64,000 nucleotides of DNA from assembly GCF_003688405.1 (NCBI RefSeq), contig NZ_REFC01000011.1, forward strand, positions 372,001 to 436,000, written 5' to 3'. Numbering within the stretch: the first letter of the stretch is position 1; the number at the start of each line of letters is the position of its first letter. This DNA is from Ulvibacter antarcticus (GTDB taxonomy: Bacteria > Bacteroidota > Bacteroidia > Flavobacteriales > Flavobacteriaceae). Below, piece after piece: positions 27,225 to 36,537 of this stretch. Both the position numbers and the translations under genes were made by a program. A model generated the notes under the pieces. The model had not been told where the DNA came from. It saw only the letters and a list, made by a program, of their open reading frames with translations, and did not search any database.

Positions 27225-28412
27225 TTAATCGAGAATTGCCTGAATTCCGGGAAGTGTTTTTCCTTCCAGCATTTCCAACATAGCACCTCCTCCAGTAGAA
27301 ACATAACTAACTTTTTTGTCAAAATTGAACTTTTTAACAGCTGCAACAGAATCACCTCCACCCACTAACGAGAAAGCACCATTGGCAGTTGATGCTGCAA
27401 TCGCTTTTCCCAAAGATATCGTTCCAGCGGCAAATGACTCCATTTCAAAAACACCCACCGGACCATTCCATAGGATGGTCTTCGATTCTTTAATGACATT
27501 AGCAAAAATTTCATTTGTTTTAGCACCAGTATCTAATCCCATCCATCCATCAGAAATTTTATCTATAGGCTCGGTCATTATATTGGCCATATCTGAAAAG
27601 CTATCGGCCACTATCGCATCTACTGGTAAATGAACAGCGACATTCTTCTTTTTCGCCATTTCAAGAATCTCTAACGCAAGCTCTTGCTTATCTTCTTCCA
27701 CAAGCGAACTTCCAATACTTCCTCCTTTTGCTTTTATAAAAGTAAACGCCATTCCGCCACCTATAATAAGGTGATCTATTTTATCTAGAATATTTTCAAT
27801 AATGGTTATTTTTGAAGAAACTTTTGCGCCGCCAATCACTGCTGTCACTGGTTTCACACTATTATTAAGAACCTTATTGATATTGTTTATTTCTGAAGCC
27901 AATAGTAAACCGAAGCATTTATCTTCAGGGAAAAATTCTGCAATAACAGCTGTAGATGCATGTGCTCTGTGAGCTGTTCCGAAGGCGTCATTTACGTAGA
28001 TATCCCCTAATTTTGAAAGACTTTCAGCAAAATCTTTGTCGCCTTTTGTTTCTTCTTCATGATATCGAAGGTTTTCCAGCAAGATAATTTCACCCGGATG
28101 ACAGGAACTAACGGCTTCTTCGGCCATCGGCCCCACACAATCATCAACAAAGCGCACACTAACGCCCAGAATGTCACTTGTAGTTTCGACGATATTTTTT
28201 AAAGAAAATTCAGCCTCTTTATTTTTTGGACGACCTAAATGAGACATAAGAATCACACAGCCTCCATCTTCAAGTATTTTAATAATTGTTGGTTTTGCAG
28301 CTTCAATCCGACTTGCATCTGTTACCTCTAAATCATCATTCAACGGGACGTTAAAATCGACTCTTATTAGTGCTTTTTTATCTTTAAAATCAATGTCATT
28401 AACTGTTTTCAT
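27225..28412 (-). CDS. pgk: Phosphoglycerate kinase
   Basis: A 395-residue glycolytic enzyme transferring phosphate between 1,3-bisphosphoglycerate and ADP. Seen: RVDFNVPLN, SHLGRPK, LLENLRYHEEE, DAFGTAHRAHAS in the N-domain, and the GGAKVSSKI and VGGGDSVAAV nucleotide sites in the C-domain. The ATG at 28412 is preferred to an upstream TTG at 28421. The gene is transcribed away from holB, with a 61-bp shared intergenic region holding both promoters. Confidence 0.97.
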   Translation of the reverse strand: MKTVNDIDFKDKKALIRVDFNVPLNDDLEVTDASRIEAAKPTIIKILEDGGCVILMSHLGRPKNKEAEFSLKNIVETTSDILGVSVRFVDDCVGPMAEEAVSSCHPGEIILLENLRYHEEETKGDKDFAESLSKLGDIYVNDAFGTAHRAHASTAVIAEFFPEDKCFGLLLASEINNINKVLNNSVKPVTAVIGGAKVSSKITIIENILDKIDHLIIGGGMAFTFIKAKGGSIGSSLVEEDKQELALEILEMAKKKNVAVHLPVDAIVADSFSDMANIMTEPIDKISDGWMGLDTGAKTNEIFANVIKESKTILWNGPVGVFEMESFAAGTISLGKAIAASTANGAFSLVGGGDSVAAVKKFNFDKKVSYVSTGGGAMLEMLEGKTLPGIQAILD

Positions 28413-28429
28413 AGGCTTCAATTGAGATG

Positions 28430-28437
28430 CAAATATA
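28430..28437 (-). promoter_or_regulatory. Candidate -7 element (TATATTTG) for pgk
   Basis: An exact TAnnTTTG match on the minus strand, 18-25 bp before the pgk ATG. It is 25 bp from the opposite-facing holB element, so the two promoters overlap in their upstream parts. Confidence 0.5.
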
Positions 28438-28462
28438 GCTTTTTTTTAGACCACAATTTGAT

Positions 28463-28470
28463 TAGTTTTG
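28463..28470 (+). promoter_or_regulatory. Candidate -7 element (TAGTTTTG) abutting holB
   Basis: A TAnnTTTG match that ends just 3 bases before the holB ATG at 28474. If used, the mRNA would be leaderless or nearly so. Confidence 0.4.
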
Positions 28471-28473
28471 TGA

Positions 28474-29628
28474 ATGGATTTTTCCGAAGTCATAGGTCAG
28501 AAACACCTCAAGTCACATCTTATAAAAACCATTGAAAATGGCCGTATTCCACACGCTCAATTGTTTGTTGGGAATGCCGGAAGCGGACTGCTACCACTGG
28601 CCATTGCTTATGTGGCGGAATTACTTTGTAGTTCACATGAAAAAAGCAGCGAATCCTATAAAAATTGTAGAAAAAAGGTGGATAACTTATCGCATCCCGA
28701 CCTACATTTTATTTACCCAGTAAACACTAACGATTCTATTAAAAAGAACGCCGTTTCAGCCAACTTTTCTCAGGAATGGAGAAGTTTTGTTCTCAACAAC
28801 CCCTATGGATCACTGTTTGATTGGTTACAATCTTTAGGAATAGAAAATAAGCAAGGAAATATTAGTGTAAATGAAGCCCAGGATTTACTAAAAACCCTAG
28901 CTTTAAAGTCGTATGAAGGAGGTTATAAGGTAATGATCATTTGGATGGCTGATAAAATGAACACCGAATGCTCTAATAAAATTCTAAAAATTGTCGAAGA
29001 ACCGCCTGCTAAAACATTGCTTCTTTTACTTACTGAAAGCGAAGAACAAATAATAACTACTATAAGGTCCCGATGTCAAAAAATCCAACTTCCATTGCTT
29101 TCGGAATCTGATATTCTTAATTCTTTAGTAGAGAAACGTTCAGTTCCAGAAGCAAAAGCCGCAAATATTAGCAGACAAGCGAATGGAGATTTTAATAAAG
29201 CCTTGCATATACTCGAAAACGACAGCGACGATCTTGTCTTCGAAGAGTGGTTTGTTTCCTGGGTTCGAACTGCCTTTAGAGCCAAAGGAAATAAAGGGGC
29301 CATAAATGAATTGTTGGTCTGGAGTGAATCAATCGCCGGAAAAGGAAGAGAAACACAAAAGAAATTTCTTTCGTACTGTAACGAAATATTTAGACAGGCC
29401 TTATTAAAGAATTATAAGGCTGACAGCTTGTTGTATTTTGAATCTGCCAATTCTGGCTTTTCAATCGAAAAATTTGCTCCATTTATACATCAGAACAATA
29501 TTTTTGAAATTACCGAAGCTATCGAAGAAGCGAGCTATCATATTGAAAGAAATGGAAACGCGAAAATAATTCTAACCGATCTTTCCATCAAATTAACCAG
29601 GCTAATTCACAAAAAGGAATTGGCATAA
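28474..29628 (+). CDS. holB: DNA polymerase III, delta' subunit
   Basis: A 384-residue clamp-loader subunit. Seen: IGQKHLKSHLIKTIENGRIPHAQLF, a P-loop-like GNAGSGLLPL lacking the Walker Lys as is usual for the ATP-inactive delta', HPDLHFIYP, KVMIIWMADKMN with EPPAKT (sensor region), and RSRCQKIQLP. The C-terminal part is the collar domain. The gene stands alone between pgk (divergent) and a methyltransferase (convergent). Confidence 0.88.
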   Translation: MDFSEVIGQKHLKSHLIKTIENGRIPHAQLFVGNAGSGLLPLAIAYVAELLCSSHEKSSESYKNCRKKVDNLSHPDLHFIYPVNTNDSIKKNAVSANFSQEWRSFVLNNPYGSLFDWLQSLGIENKQGNISVNEAQDLLKTLALKSYEGGYKVMIIWMADKMNTECSNKILKIVEEPPAKTLLLLLTESEEQIITTIRSRCQKIQLPLLSESDILNSLVEKRSVPEAKAANISRQANGDFNKALHILENDSDDLVFEEWFVSWVRTAFRAKGNKGAINELLVWSESIAGKGRETQKKFLSYCNEIFRQALLKNYKADSLLYFESANSGFSIEKFAPFIHQNNIFEITEAIEEASYHIERNGNAKIILTDLSIKLTRLIHKKELA

Positions 29629-29773
29629 GTACTATTTATTCAACATCTGGTTTGATATAAATAATTTTTATTGAAAACAATTGAAATCCGACGGCATATT
29701 AAGCCTGTTCCAGAAAATAAGGCGCTGATTGTCCAACGTCAAGTAAAATTCGTTTAAAACACCCTAAAAACGT

Positions 29774-30622
29774 CTAGTTTGCCTTTCTGAAGCAATAAAT
29801 ATGAGAAGAATACTCTTTTGTTCTAATTCCGGAGACATTCGACCACAAACCAACTAAAAGTGCCTTTATGGAAAAATTGTTCTTTGTTTTGTATTTCTCT
29901 GAAAGTAGGCTCACATAAAAAGAATCGAAATACATTGGTTTGATCTTTTCGAGTTTCATTTCCGAAGAAAATAATCCTTTCATTGACTCCTTAGAAAAAT
30001 GCCATAAATGTCGGGGGACATCATAGGCCGCCCAAAATTCTTTATAATAGTTAGCATCGTAAGATTTATAATTCGGAACAGCGATAATTAAAACTCCACT
30101 CGGCTTCACCAAGGCTTCAATCTTTTTAATGGTAGTTTCCAAATCCGGAAGATGTTCCAAAACATGCCATAAGGTAACCACATCAAATTCGGAAGATTTA
30201 AAATCATCGATTTGCGATTTCAAATTCATGCCTTTTGAGTTTGCTAGCATGCGAGCTTTTTCATTGGGTTCTACTCCGGCAATTTCCCAATTTCGATCGG
30301 AAGCTAATTTTAAAAATTCACCAGTACCTGCGCCAATATCCAAAACGGAAGTCGTTCCATTATTTCGAGATTCAATTAAACTCATCTTAGATTCCAGGGC
30401 GTAGCTTTTAACTTTTTGATAGAGCCAAGCCATCAAACCTTTAGTGTCATCTGTATGAGAAATATAAGAGTCACTCTCGTAATACCTAGCTAAGTTTTCA
30501 GCTTTGGGTTGCGGAGATGTACACAGTAAATTCTTCTGGGGGTTGTATATTAAATCGAAAGACTCCCCACTAACAAGGAAGTCTTTTGTGCTCAAATGTT
30601 TTTTATTCTGAAGGTTTTCCAA
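29774..30622 (-). CDS. Class I SAM-dependent methyltransferase
   Basis: A 282-residue methyltransferase. Seen: motif I VLDIGAGTGEFL near residues 93-104, VEPNEKAR (acidic residue binding ribose), motif IV FDVVTLWHVLEHLPD near 140, and the post-motif segment PSGVLIIAVPNY. There is no zinc ribbon, and CTSPQPKAENLARYYES at the N-terminus is like the Methyltransf_23-type family. No ATG precedes the conserved region, so TTG at 30622 is the likely start. It is the next gene downstream of mnmG, with a parS-like site in between. The substrate cannot be told. Confidence 0.82.
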   Translation of the reverse strand: MENLQNKKHLSTKDFLVSGESFDLIYNPQKNLLCTSPQPKAENLARYYESDSYISHTDDTKGLMAWLYQKVKSYALESKMSLIESRNNGTTSVLDIGAGTGEFLKLASDRNWEIAGVEPNEKARMLANSKGMNLKSQIDDFKSSEFDVVTLWHVLEHLPDLETTIKKIEALVKPSGVLIIAVPNYKSYDANYYKEFWAAYDVPRHLWHFSKESMKGLFSSEMKLEKIKPMYFDSFYVSLLSEKYKTKNNFSIKALLVGLWSNVSGIRTKEYSSHIYCFRKAN

Positions 30623-30636
30623 TTCTTTATTTTAAA

Positions 30637-30652
30637 CGTTCCACGTGGAACA
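30637..30652. other. parS-like palindrome (ParB-binding site), one mismatch at the edge
   Basis: CGTTCCACGTGGAACA contains the 14-base perfect palindrome GTTCCACGTGGAAC, the core of bacterial parS sites. It lies between the mnmG stop and the methyltransferase start. A second, perfect 16-base copy lies 1.9 kb away at 32542. Confidence 0.8.
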
Positions 30653-30658
30653 TATACG

Positions 30659-32530
30659 CTAACGCCCCATATAGACTAACAACACGGAAATGTCGTTTGG
30701 AGAAACGCCACTTATACGTGATGCCTGTGAGATGGTTGCGGGTTGAATAGCAGTTAGCTTTTCCCTTGCCTCATACGATAAGGATTTCAGTTTCGTATAA
30801 TCAAAATCTGAAGGGATCTTTAATCCTTCCAAACGATTTAATTTATCGGCATTATTCTTTTCCTTGTTTATATATCCGGCATACTTTACTTGTATTTCTG
30901 CCTGTTGTAAAATATCATAATCCAATTCATTTTCCGAAATAAACACATCGACATCTTCTATCTTTCGCATATCATCCATGGTGATTTCCGGTCTGGAAAA
31001 CACCTTAAACATCTTATCACTTTGATGAACTGTTGCCGATTCCTTTGATTCCAAAATCGGATTTATAACTTCAGGAATAACACTTGTGTCTTTAAAAAAC
31101 GTTACAAAAGCATCCGACTTTTTCTGTTTCGCTTCCATCTTTTTCATTCGCTCATCACTAGCTAAACCAATTTTATGCGCCATCGGTGTAAGTCTGAAAT
31201 CGGCATTATCCTGTCGCAACAAGGTTCTATATTCAGCTCTGGAAGTAAACATTCGATATGGTTCTTCTGTTCCCTTCGTAATTAAATCATCAATCAAAAC
31301 TCCGATATAAGCTTCATTTCTTTGTATGATAAATGGATCCTTTTCCTGTACTTTTAAGTGTGCATTTATTCCAGCCATCAATCCCTGAGATGCCGCTTCT
31401 TCATATCCAGTTGTACCATTAATTTGTCCCGCGAAGAACAAACCATCAACCAACTTTGTTTCTAAAGTATGCTTTAATTGCGTAGGCGGGAAATAATCAT
31501 ACTCAATCGCATAGCCTGGTCTGAAGAATTTTACATTCTCAAAACCTACCACCTGACGTAATGCTTTAAACTGAACATCCTCAGGTAAAGAAGTAGAAAA
31601 TCCGTTGATATAATACTCAACTGTATTCCAACCTTCCGGTTCGACAAACAATTGATGTCTGTCTTTATCTGCAAATCGATTGATCTTATCTTCTATGGAT
31701 GGACAGTAACGCGGCCCAATACTTTTTATGGAACCATTAAACATGGGTGAACGATCGAACCCTTCTTTCAACATCTCATGCACCAATGTACTAGTATAAG
31801 ACATATGACAAGGACGTTGTGTTTTTAGTGCTTGTGTTTCATCTGAAAAAGAGAATTTTTCAGGTCTTTCATCTCCTGGCTGAATGAGCATTTTTGAAAA
31901 GTCTAAGGATCTACCATCAACTCTTGGAGGCGTCCCGGTTTTCATTCGGCCACTTTCAAAACCTAGATCGACCAATTCCTTTGTAATACCTGTAGAAGCA
32001 GATTCACCTGCTCGACCACCGCCAAATTGTTTTTCACCAATATGTATAAGTCCGTTTAGAAATGTACCGTTTGTAAGAACTACAGTTTTTCCCCGAACTT
32101 CTAAACCTAAAGAAGTTCGAACCCCGACAATCTTTCCATCTTCCACAATAATACCTGACACCATTTCCTGATAAAAATCAAGATTCTTCGTTTTCTCTAA
32201 CATCAATCTCCAGGTTTCAGAAAAACGCATGCGATCACTCTGTACTCTCGGACTCCACATTGCAGGTCCTTTAGATTTGTTGAGCATCTTAAATTGTATA
32301 GCAGTCTTATCAGAAATAATCCCGCTATAACCACCTAGAGCATCAATCTCACGTACTATTTGACCTTTAGCAATTCCTCCCATAGCAGGATTGCAGGACA
32401 TTTGCCCAATATTCTGAAGGTTCATGGTAATTAGCAGTGTGCTAGAACCCATATTTGCAGCCGCAGCCGCAGCTTCAGAACCAGCATGACCGCCACCTAC
32501 TACAATTACATCGTACTCTTGTCCAAACAT
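30659..32530 (-). CDS. mnmG: tRNA uridine-5-carboxymethylaminomethyl modification enzyme MnmG (GidA)
   Basis: A 623-residue FAD enzyme that with MnmE modifies U34 in tRNAs reading split codon boxes. Seen: VVGGGHAGSEAAAAAA FAD loop at residues 10-25, MSCNPAMGGIAKGQIVREIDALGG, GRMKTGTPPRVD with Cys-free substrate loop, ARYCPSIEDK-type region (GPRYCPSIED), and LFFAGQINGTTGYEEAA. The C-terminal helical MnmE-binding domain is present, ending SGVSPNDISVLLVYMGR. A parS site lies in its 5' leader and another directly behind its stop. gidA genes are often close to replication origins. Confidence 0.96.
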   Translation of the reverse strand: MFGQEYDVIVVGGGHAGSEAAAAAANMGSSTLLITMNLQNIGQMSCNPAMGGIAKGQIVREIDALGGYSGIISDKTAIQFKMLNKSKGPAMWSPRVQSDRMRFSETWRLMLEKTKNLDFYQEMVSGIIVEDGKIVGVRTSLGLEVRGKTVVLTNGTFLNGLIHIGEKQFGGGRAGESASTGITKELVDLGFESGRMKTGTPPRVDGRSLDFSKMLIQPGDERPEKFSFSDETQALKTQRPCHMSYTSTLVHEMLKEGFDRSPMFNGSIKSIGPRYCPSIEDKINRFADKDRHQLFVEPEGWNTVEYYINGFSTSLPEDVQFKALRQVVGFENVKFFRPGYAIEYDYFPPTQLKHTLETKLVDGLFFAGQINGTTGYEEAASQGLMAGINAHLKVQEKDPFIIQRNEAYIGVLIDDLITKGTEEPYRMFTSRAEYRTLLRQDNADFRLTPMAHKIGLASDERMKKMEAKQKKSDAFVTFFKDTSVIPEVINPILESKESATVHQSDKMFKVFSRPEITMDDMRKIEDVDVFISENELDYDILQQAEIQVKYAGYINKEKNNADKLNRLEGLKIPSDFDYTKLKSLSYEAREKLTAIQPATISQASRISGVSPNDISVLLVYMGR

Positions 32531-32541
32531 ATTTTATAAAA

Positions 32542-32557
32542 TGTTCCACGTGGAACA
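32542..32557. other. parS-like palindrome (ParB-binding site), perfect 16-mer
   Basis: TGTTCCACGTGGAACA is a perfect 16-base palindrome matching the parS consensus of chromosomal ParB systems (arms GTTCCAC/GTGGAAC as in Pseudomonas). It lies 12-27 bp before the mnmG ATG, downstream of the candidate -7 element, so it would be inside the transcribed leader. Confidence 0.88.
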
Positions 32558-32578
32558 TCGATTTCGTTAAAAGGGGTG

Positions 32579-32586
32579 CAAATATA
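32579..32586 (-). promoter_or_regulatory. Candidate -7 element (TATATTTG) for mnmG
   Basis: An exact TAnnTTTG match on the minus strand, about 49 bp before the ATG. The parS site lies between it and the gene, so ParB binding there could affect mnmG transcription. Confidence 0.5.
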
Positions 32587-32642
32587 CGCTAAATTACTTA
32601 TAATCAGCAAGTTAAATGTTTAAAATGTTGAATATCAGCTAA

Positions 32643-33059
32643 CTACAGGAATGTTCGTGACTTTAATGCCGAATTTTCCTTTTCCCGCATCAAAGTCGCA
32701 TCAGCTTTAGATTTATCTTTGTAACCACAATAGTGAAGTATTCCATGAATCATTACGCGGTGTAATTCATCAATAAAAGCAGTTTCAAAAGTCTTAGAAT
32801 TATCCAGTACCCTATCAACTGAAATATAAATTTCGCCATGAATTTGCTTTCCGAGGGAATAATCGAAACTAATAATATCGGTAAGCGTGTCGTGGTCTAA
32901 AAACTCCTTGTTGAGATTATGAAGATAATCATCATCGCAAAACACATAACTAATATCTCCTTCTGCAAATTCTTCCGAAGCAATTATAGTCGAAATCCAT
33001 TTTGAAACTTCTCCTTCTTGCTGAAGTTCATAATCTGTCTGACTCGAAAAATCAATCAT
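32643..33059 (-). CDS. ybeY: Endoribonuclease YbeY (rRNA maturation factor)
   Basis: A 138-residue zinc metalloprotein of the UPF0054/YbeY family, which acts in 16S rRNA 3' maturation and ribosome quality control. Seen: the zinc motif HGILHYCGYKD (H-x3-H with a further downstream ligand; here the last His position is taken by Asp in GYKDK), FLDHDTLTDIISFDY, and GEIYIS. Its start overlaps the DUF4175 stop by 8 bases. The canonical motif is HGxLHLxGxDH; the final His after Asp reads Lys here. Confidence 0.88.
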   Translation of the reverse strand: MIDFSSQTDYELQQEGEVSKWISTIIASEEFAEGDISYVFCDDDYLHNLNKEFLDHDTLTDIISFDYSLGKQIHGEIYISVDRVLDNSKTFETAFIDELHRVMIHGILHYCGYKDKSKADATLMREKENSALKSRTFL

Positions 33060-36000
33060 CTTTAGTTTTAAAATAAGTCTGTACTTTCTGCTTATATTCC
33101 TGGCGCAAAGGTAAAGCCTCCCGATTCAAAATCTCTGTAGTATTGAAGTATTTTTTTACGTCTTCAGGCGACATTCTAAGTTTGTTTTGAAAACTGTTCC
33201 TGTTGGTTTGAGATTCTCGTTTAGTCTCTTGGCCTTGTTCAAAATCTGCTTTGTCCAATTTCAATAACTCATATTGCAATTCTAGCATCTTTTTAAGAGT
33301 TTGCTCATTAAACCCTTTATCTAACAACTGCTGTTCTACACCTTCCATTTGCCTCAAGAGGTCACTATTGCCTTTTAAACCTTCCTTGCTCAATCTGTCT
33401 TCTAATTGCTGTCTTAATTGCTGTTGTTGCTTATATATCTCATAGAGCTCGCCGTTCATGTCTTCATTATCTCCTTCTCCTTTACCCTCTTTTCCGTCCT
33501 TGCCTTCTTTTCCATCGCGACCATTTTCGCCTTCCTGACCTTCCCCGTCACCATCTCCATCACCTTCACCTTTACCTTCTCCTTCACCCTTGCCTTTGCT
33601 ACCTTTACCTTCTTTTCCCTGTCCTTCCTTCTTTCCCTTTTCCATTCCTTCTTTCATTTTTTCTGAAAGACTTTCCTGCTTTTTAATAATGTCGGGTAAC
33701 TGAAAACCTTGTCCGCCCTCACCATCACCCATTCCGGGTTTTCCCTTTCCACCACTACCCGAACCTTGTCCCATCATCTGCATCTGCATACTGTTAAGCA
33801 AATCACTCAATAAAATTGCCAATTCGTTGGCACCTGTAACAGTGTATTGCTGACTAGATATTCCCTGACTCATCTGGTTTTCTGCCAATCGCTCCAAAGA
33901 CTTTTCGAGATTGTATTGAACATCGGTCAGCGACTCGTTGATTTTCGTACTAATTAAGGGCTGTCGTAATGATAAAGAAAACAAGCTGTCATCAATATGT
34001 TCGAAATTCAGTTTAAGGTCATTCTGTACATTCAACTTTTTCCCAAAGATCGGATTTCCATAATCCGTCTTCTTAAATTCTTTCATCAAATCTTCCTGTT
34101 CGAAAGAAAATACCACAAGGTTGTCGAGAATTTGTCGCAGCATTTCAACATCTTCTTCCAGGGTTTCCCCTTGTCCCTGTTTCATGCTCGCCTGCATCTT
34201 TTTACCCATCGCCTTCATCTTCTTCCCGGCTTTCTTCTGACTACCTTTCGCAGCTTCCTTCTTCTCTTGATCTAGGCTTTCAGTAGCCTTTTGCTGTTCT
34301 TTATCCACTTCTTGTTCATCACCCTTATCATCGGGCATGTCCATAGGTTTCTTTAATTCCTCATTTTCCTTTTCAAGTTCTTCTTTTTCCTTCTTATACT
34401 CATCGAACTTCTCGTTCAATTTCTCTTGCTCCTCTTTAGTGTTTTTTTCCTCAGGTTCGTCAGCTAGTTTTTCCTGCTCTTCTCCTAATTTAAAAATCTC
34501 TTCAGCCAATTTCTCAGCCTTTTTAGTTACATAATACCGCTTAGTTAACTCAAGTAGCTGCTCCAGATTCTTTTCCTGATTTTTATTCTGTTTGTCTAGT
34601 TTATCGAGTTTATCGCCTAATTCTTCCTTTTCTATTTTCTCCTGAAGTTTTTCTAACTCGTCCAAAAGCTTTTCATTCTCCTTAAGTTTCTCTTCGTTCT
34701 CTTGTAAGCGATCTTTTAGTTGTTCTTTGAAAGGATCTTTCTCTTCATTCTCCGGCTGAAAATTCTCCAAATTCTCTTTCAATTCTTTGGAAAAATTTTT
34801 CATCATTTCTTCCTGTTGCTTCTGCCTCTTGATGAAATTCTCAAGTTTCTTTTTGTCATTCCAATTCAGTTCCTTTTTCTCTTTCTGAGTTCTTTTCAGT
34901 TCTTCTAAAGTTTTATCCTGATCTTTTAATTGTTCTAAAGTTTTATCTAATCCTTTTATAGAGTTATCCTGATTCTGAAGCTGCTCATTCTCCAATTCAT
35001 CTTTAGTTAATTTTCGGTACGAAAAAATTGCCGATTTACTGGATTTGTATTTATGAATAGCATCATTGTCGAACACTTCGAAATAGTATTCATAGGCCGT
35101 TCCTTCAGTGAGAGGCAAGTTCCCCGGGAATGTATAAACAAACTGATCAAAATTTGTTTTGTTTAACTGAAGCGGCTGCGATTTCATTTGTTGTTCTTCC
35201 CCTTCAGGAAAATAAACCAATCGCAGTTTTGTCAGCCCGTAATCATCACTCACACGTCCTAAATAATAGATTATCTGACTTTCGGTACTGTCTTGTTTTG
35301 ATTGTACGTCTATTTCAGGATAGGCATCCTTTACCACCCCTAAAGTAAACGACAAATTTTCATAATCTTTTAATCGCTCGTTCGAAGTAGTAATGGCATA
35401 ATCCAGTTTTGAATAAATCCCTTTCTGAAAATTGAATTGTCTGTCTTTTTCTGAAAATTGGTAGCTTGTATCTTTTACTTTCAATGCGACACTAGAAGTG
35501 TTTTTTGTATTTACATTCCAGGTGACTCTAGTCCCTTCAGGAACTGTTGCATTTCCGGAGCTTTTAAGCACTTCATCTCGTTTTCCTGTATAGCCGGGGT
35601 AATCAAGAACCATCTCGAACCCAAGTAAAGACGGGGTTTTAATCACGTCCAAGTGATAATCTTTAGAAGTGACTTTATTTCCAATTAATTTAAAATCAAT
35701 TGCTTCCGAAGGTTGTAAAAAGGTGTATTCGAACATCCCCGGAGCAGTCTGTTGTAGATAGTAAGATTCATCGTTAAAACTTATGCTGGCATTTTCGGGC
35801 AATACCGTTCCTTCTGTTCGCACCTTGATAGTATAACTCTTGTTTTCTATAGCACTTAGCTCACTATTTAAAACATAAAAGCTGAAAGGTGCAGGTGGTT
35901 CATAAGCAGTATCGTAATTAACCACTCTTTTGTAGCTACTTGAAAAAGTATCTTTGTCACCTATCACACTTACCAAAACGAAAATAAGAACCGGGATGGC

Positions 36001-36468
36001 AGCATATTTTAGGTATTTAATGTTTTTTCTGAAGTTGATGGCGCTTTTAAAAGGAACCGGTTGTATTTCTGAAGCTTTTTGATCGATACTAGCCAAAAGC
36101 AACTCAGATTCTCGCTGATTCTGATTTAACTGTATGACATTCAACAACTTATCACTTACCTGCGGAAAATGACTGCCAATAATTGTTGAAGCTTCTTCGT
36201 GAGTTATCCCTTTCTGAAGCTTAAACAACTTAGCCAGTGGTTTTGCGATAAACCGAAAAAATAAGCCTGCTTCCACCACGACAAAAGTCCAGAAAAGAAC
36301 CGTCCTTCCTGTTGGGCTTAACCATAGAAAGTACTCCACAAGTAATGTGAGCAAAAAGTATAGCAGTCCAATCGCGAAAAAAAGAATAGTTCCTTTAATC
36401 AACTCATTAGTATAGTACTTCTTTATAAATTGTTCCAGCTTTTGCTGAATGACGCCAAATGTGCTCAT
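33052..36468 (-). CDS. DUF4175 family large membrane-anchored coiled-coil protein
   Basis: A 1138-residue protein of the Bacteroidota DUF4175 type. Three hydrophobic segments lie near the N-terminus (about residues 22-42, 50-68 and 132-150). A beta-rich extracytoplasmic region follows to about 480, then a long Lys/Glu-rich coiled coil (about 490-730). A low-complexity Gly/Lys/Glu/Asp stretch (about 925-1010, coding bases 33480-33740) precedes a charged C-terminus. The function is unknown; the architecture suggests a periplasmic or envelope scaffold. ybeY follows with an 8-base overlap. The G/K/E-rich tract has a low-complexity G+A bias but stays in frame. Confidence 0.85.
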   Translation of the reverse strand: MSTFGVIQQKLEQFIKKYYTNELIKGTILFFAIGLLYFLLTLLVEYFLWLSPTGRTVLFWTFVVVEAGLFFRFIAKPLAKLFKLQKGITHEEASTIIGSHFPQVSDKLLNVIQLNQNQRESELLLASIDQKASEIQPVPFKSAINFRKNIKYLKYAAIPVLIFVLVSVIGDKDTFSSSYKRVVNYDTAYEPPAPFSFYVLNSELSAIENKSYTIKVRTEGTVLPENASISFNDESYYLQQTAPGMFEYTFLQPSEAIDFKLIGNKVTSKDYHLDVIKTPSLLGFEMVLDYPGYTGKRDEVLKSSGNATVPEGTRVTWNVNTKNTSSVALKVKDTSYQFSEKDRQFNFQKGIYSKLDYAITTSNERLKDYENLSFTLGVVKDAYPEIDVQSKQDSTESQIIYYLGRVSDDYGLTKLRLVYFPEGEEQQMKSQPLQLNKTNFDQFVYTFPGNLPLTEGTAYEYYFEVFDNDAIHKYKSSKSAIFSYRKLTKDELENEQLQNQDNSIKGLDKTLEQLKDQDKTLEELKRTQKEKKELNWNDKKKLENFIKRQKQQEEMMKNFSKELKENLENFQPENEEKDPFKEQLKDRLQENEEKLKENEKLLDELEKLQEKIEKEELGDKLDKLDKQNKNQEKNLEQLLELTKRYYVTKKAEKLAEEIFKLGEEQEKLADEPEEKNTKEEQEKLNEKFDEYKKEKEELEKENEELKKPMDMPDDKGDEQEVDKEQQKATESLDQEKKEAAKGSQKKAGKKMKAMGKKMQASMKQGQGETLEEDVEMLRQILDNLVVFSFEQEDLMKEFKKTDYGNPIFGKKLNVQNDLKLNFEHIDDSLFSLSLRQPLISTKINESLTDVQYNLEKSLERLAENQMSQGISSQQYTVTGANELAILLSDLLNSMQMQMMGQGSGSGGKGKPGMGDGEGGQGFQLPDIIKKQESLSEKMKEGMEKGKKEGQGKEGKGSKGKGEGEGKGEGDGDGDGEGQEGENGRDGKEGKDGKEGKGEGDNEDMNGELYEIYKQQQQLRQQLEDRLSKEGLKGNSDLLRQMEGVEQQLLDKGFNEQTLKKMLELQYELLKLDKADFEQGQETKRESQTNRNSFQNKLRMSPEDVKKYFNTTEILNREALPLRQEYKQKVQTYFKTKDD

Positions 36469-36537
36469 AGTTCAACTCCTTAAAAGGAAAACTTCTAAAT
36501 TACAATTTTATTTCAACAGCAAAAATTACTCCACAAG

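Noticed and set aside
29629-29773. Possible gene remnant in the 145-bp gap after holB
   Set aside because: No frame, hairpin or similarity could be supported.
33418-33666. A Phe/Ser-rich open frame antisense to the DUF4175 low-complexity tract
   Set aside because: It arises from the G/K/E-rich repeats read backwards and has no start context.
33480-33740. Possible CRISPR or tandem DNA repeat
   Set aside because: The periodicity is codon-level low complexity inside one frame, with no regular spacers.
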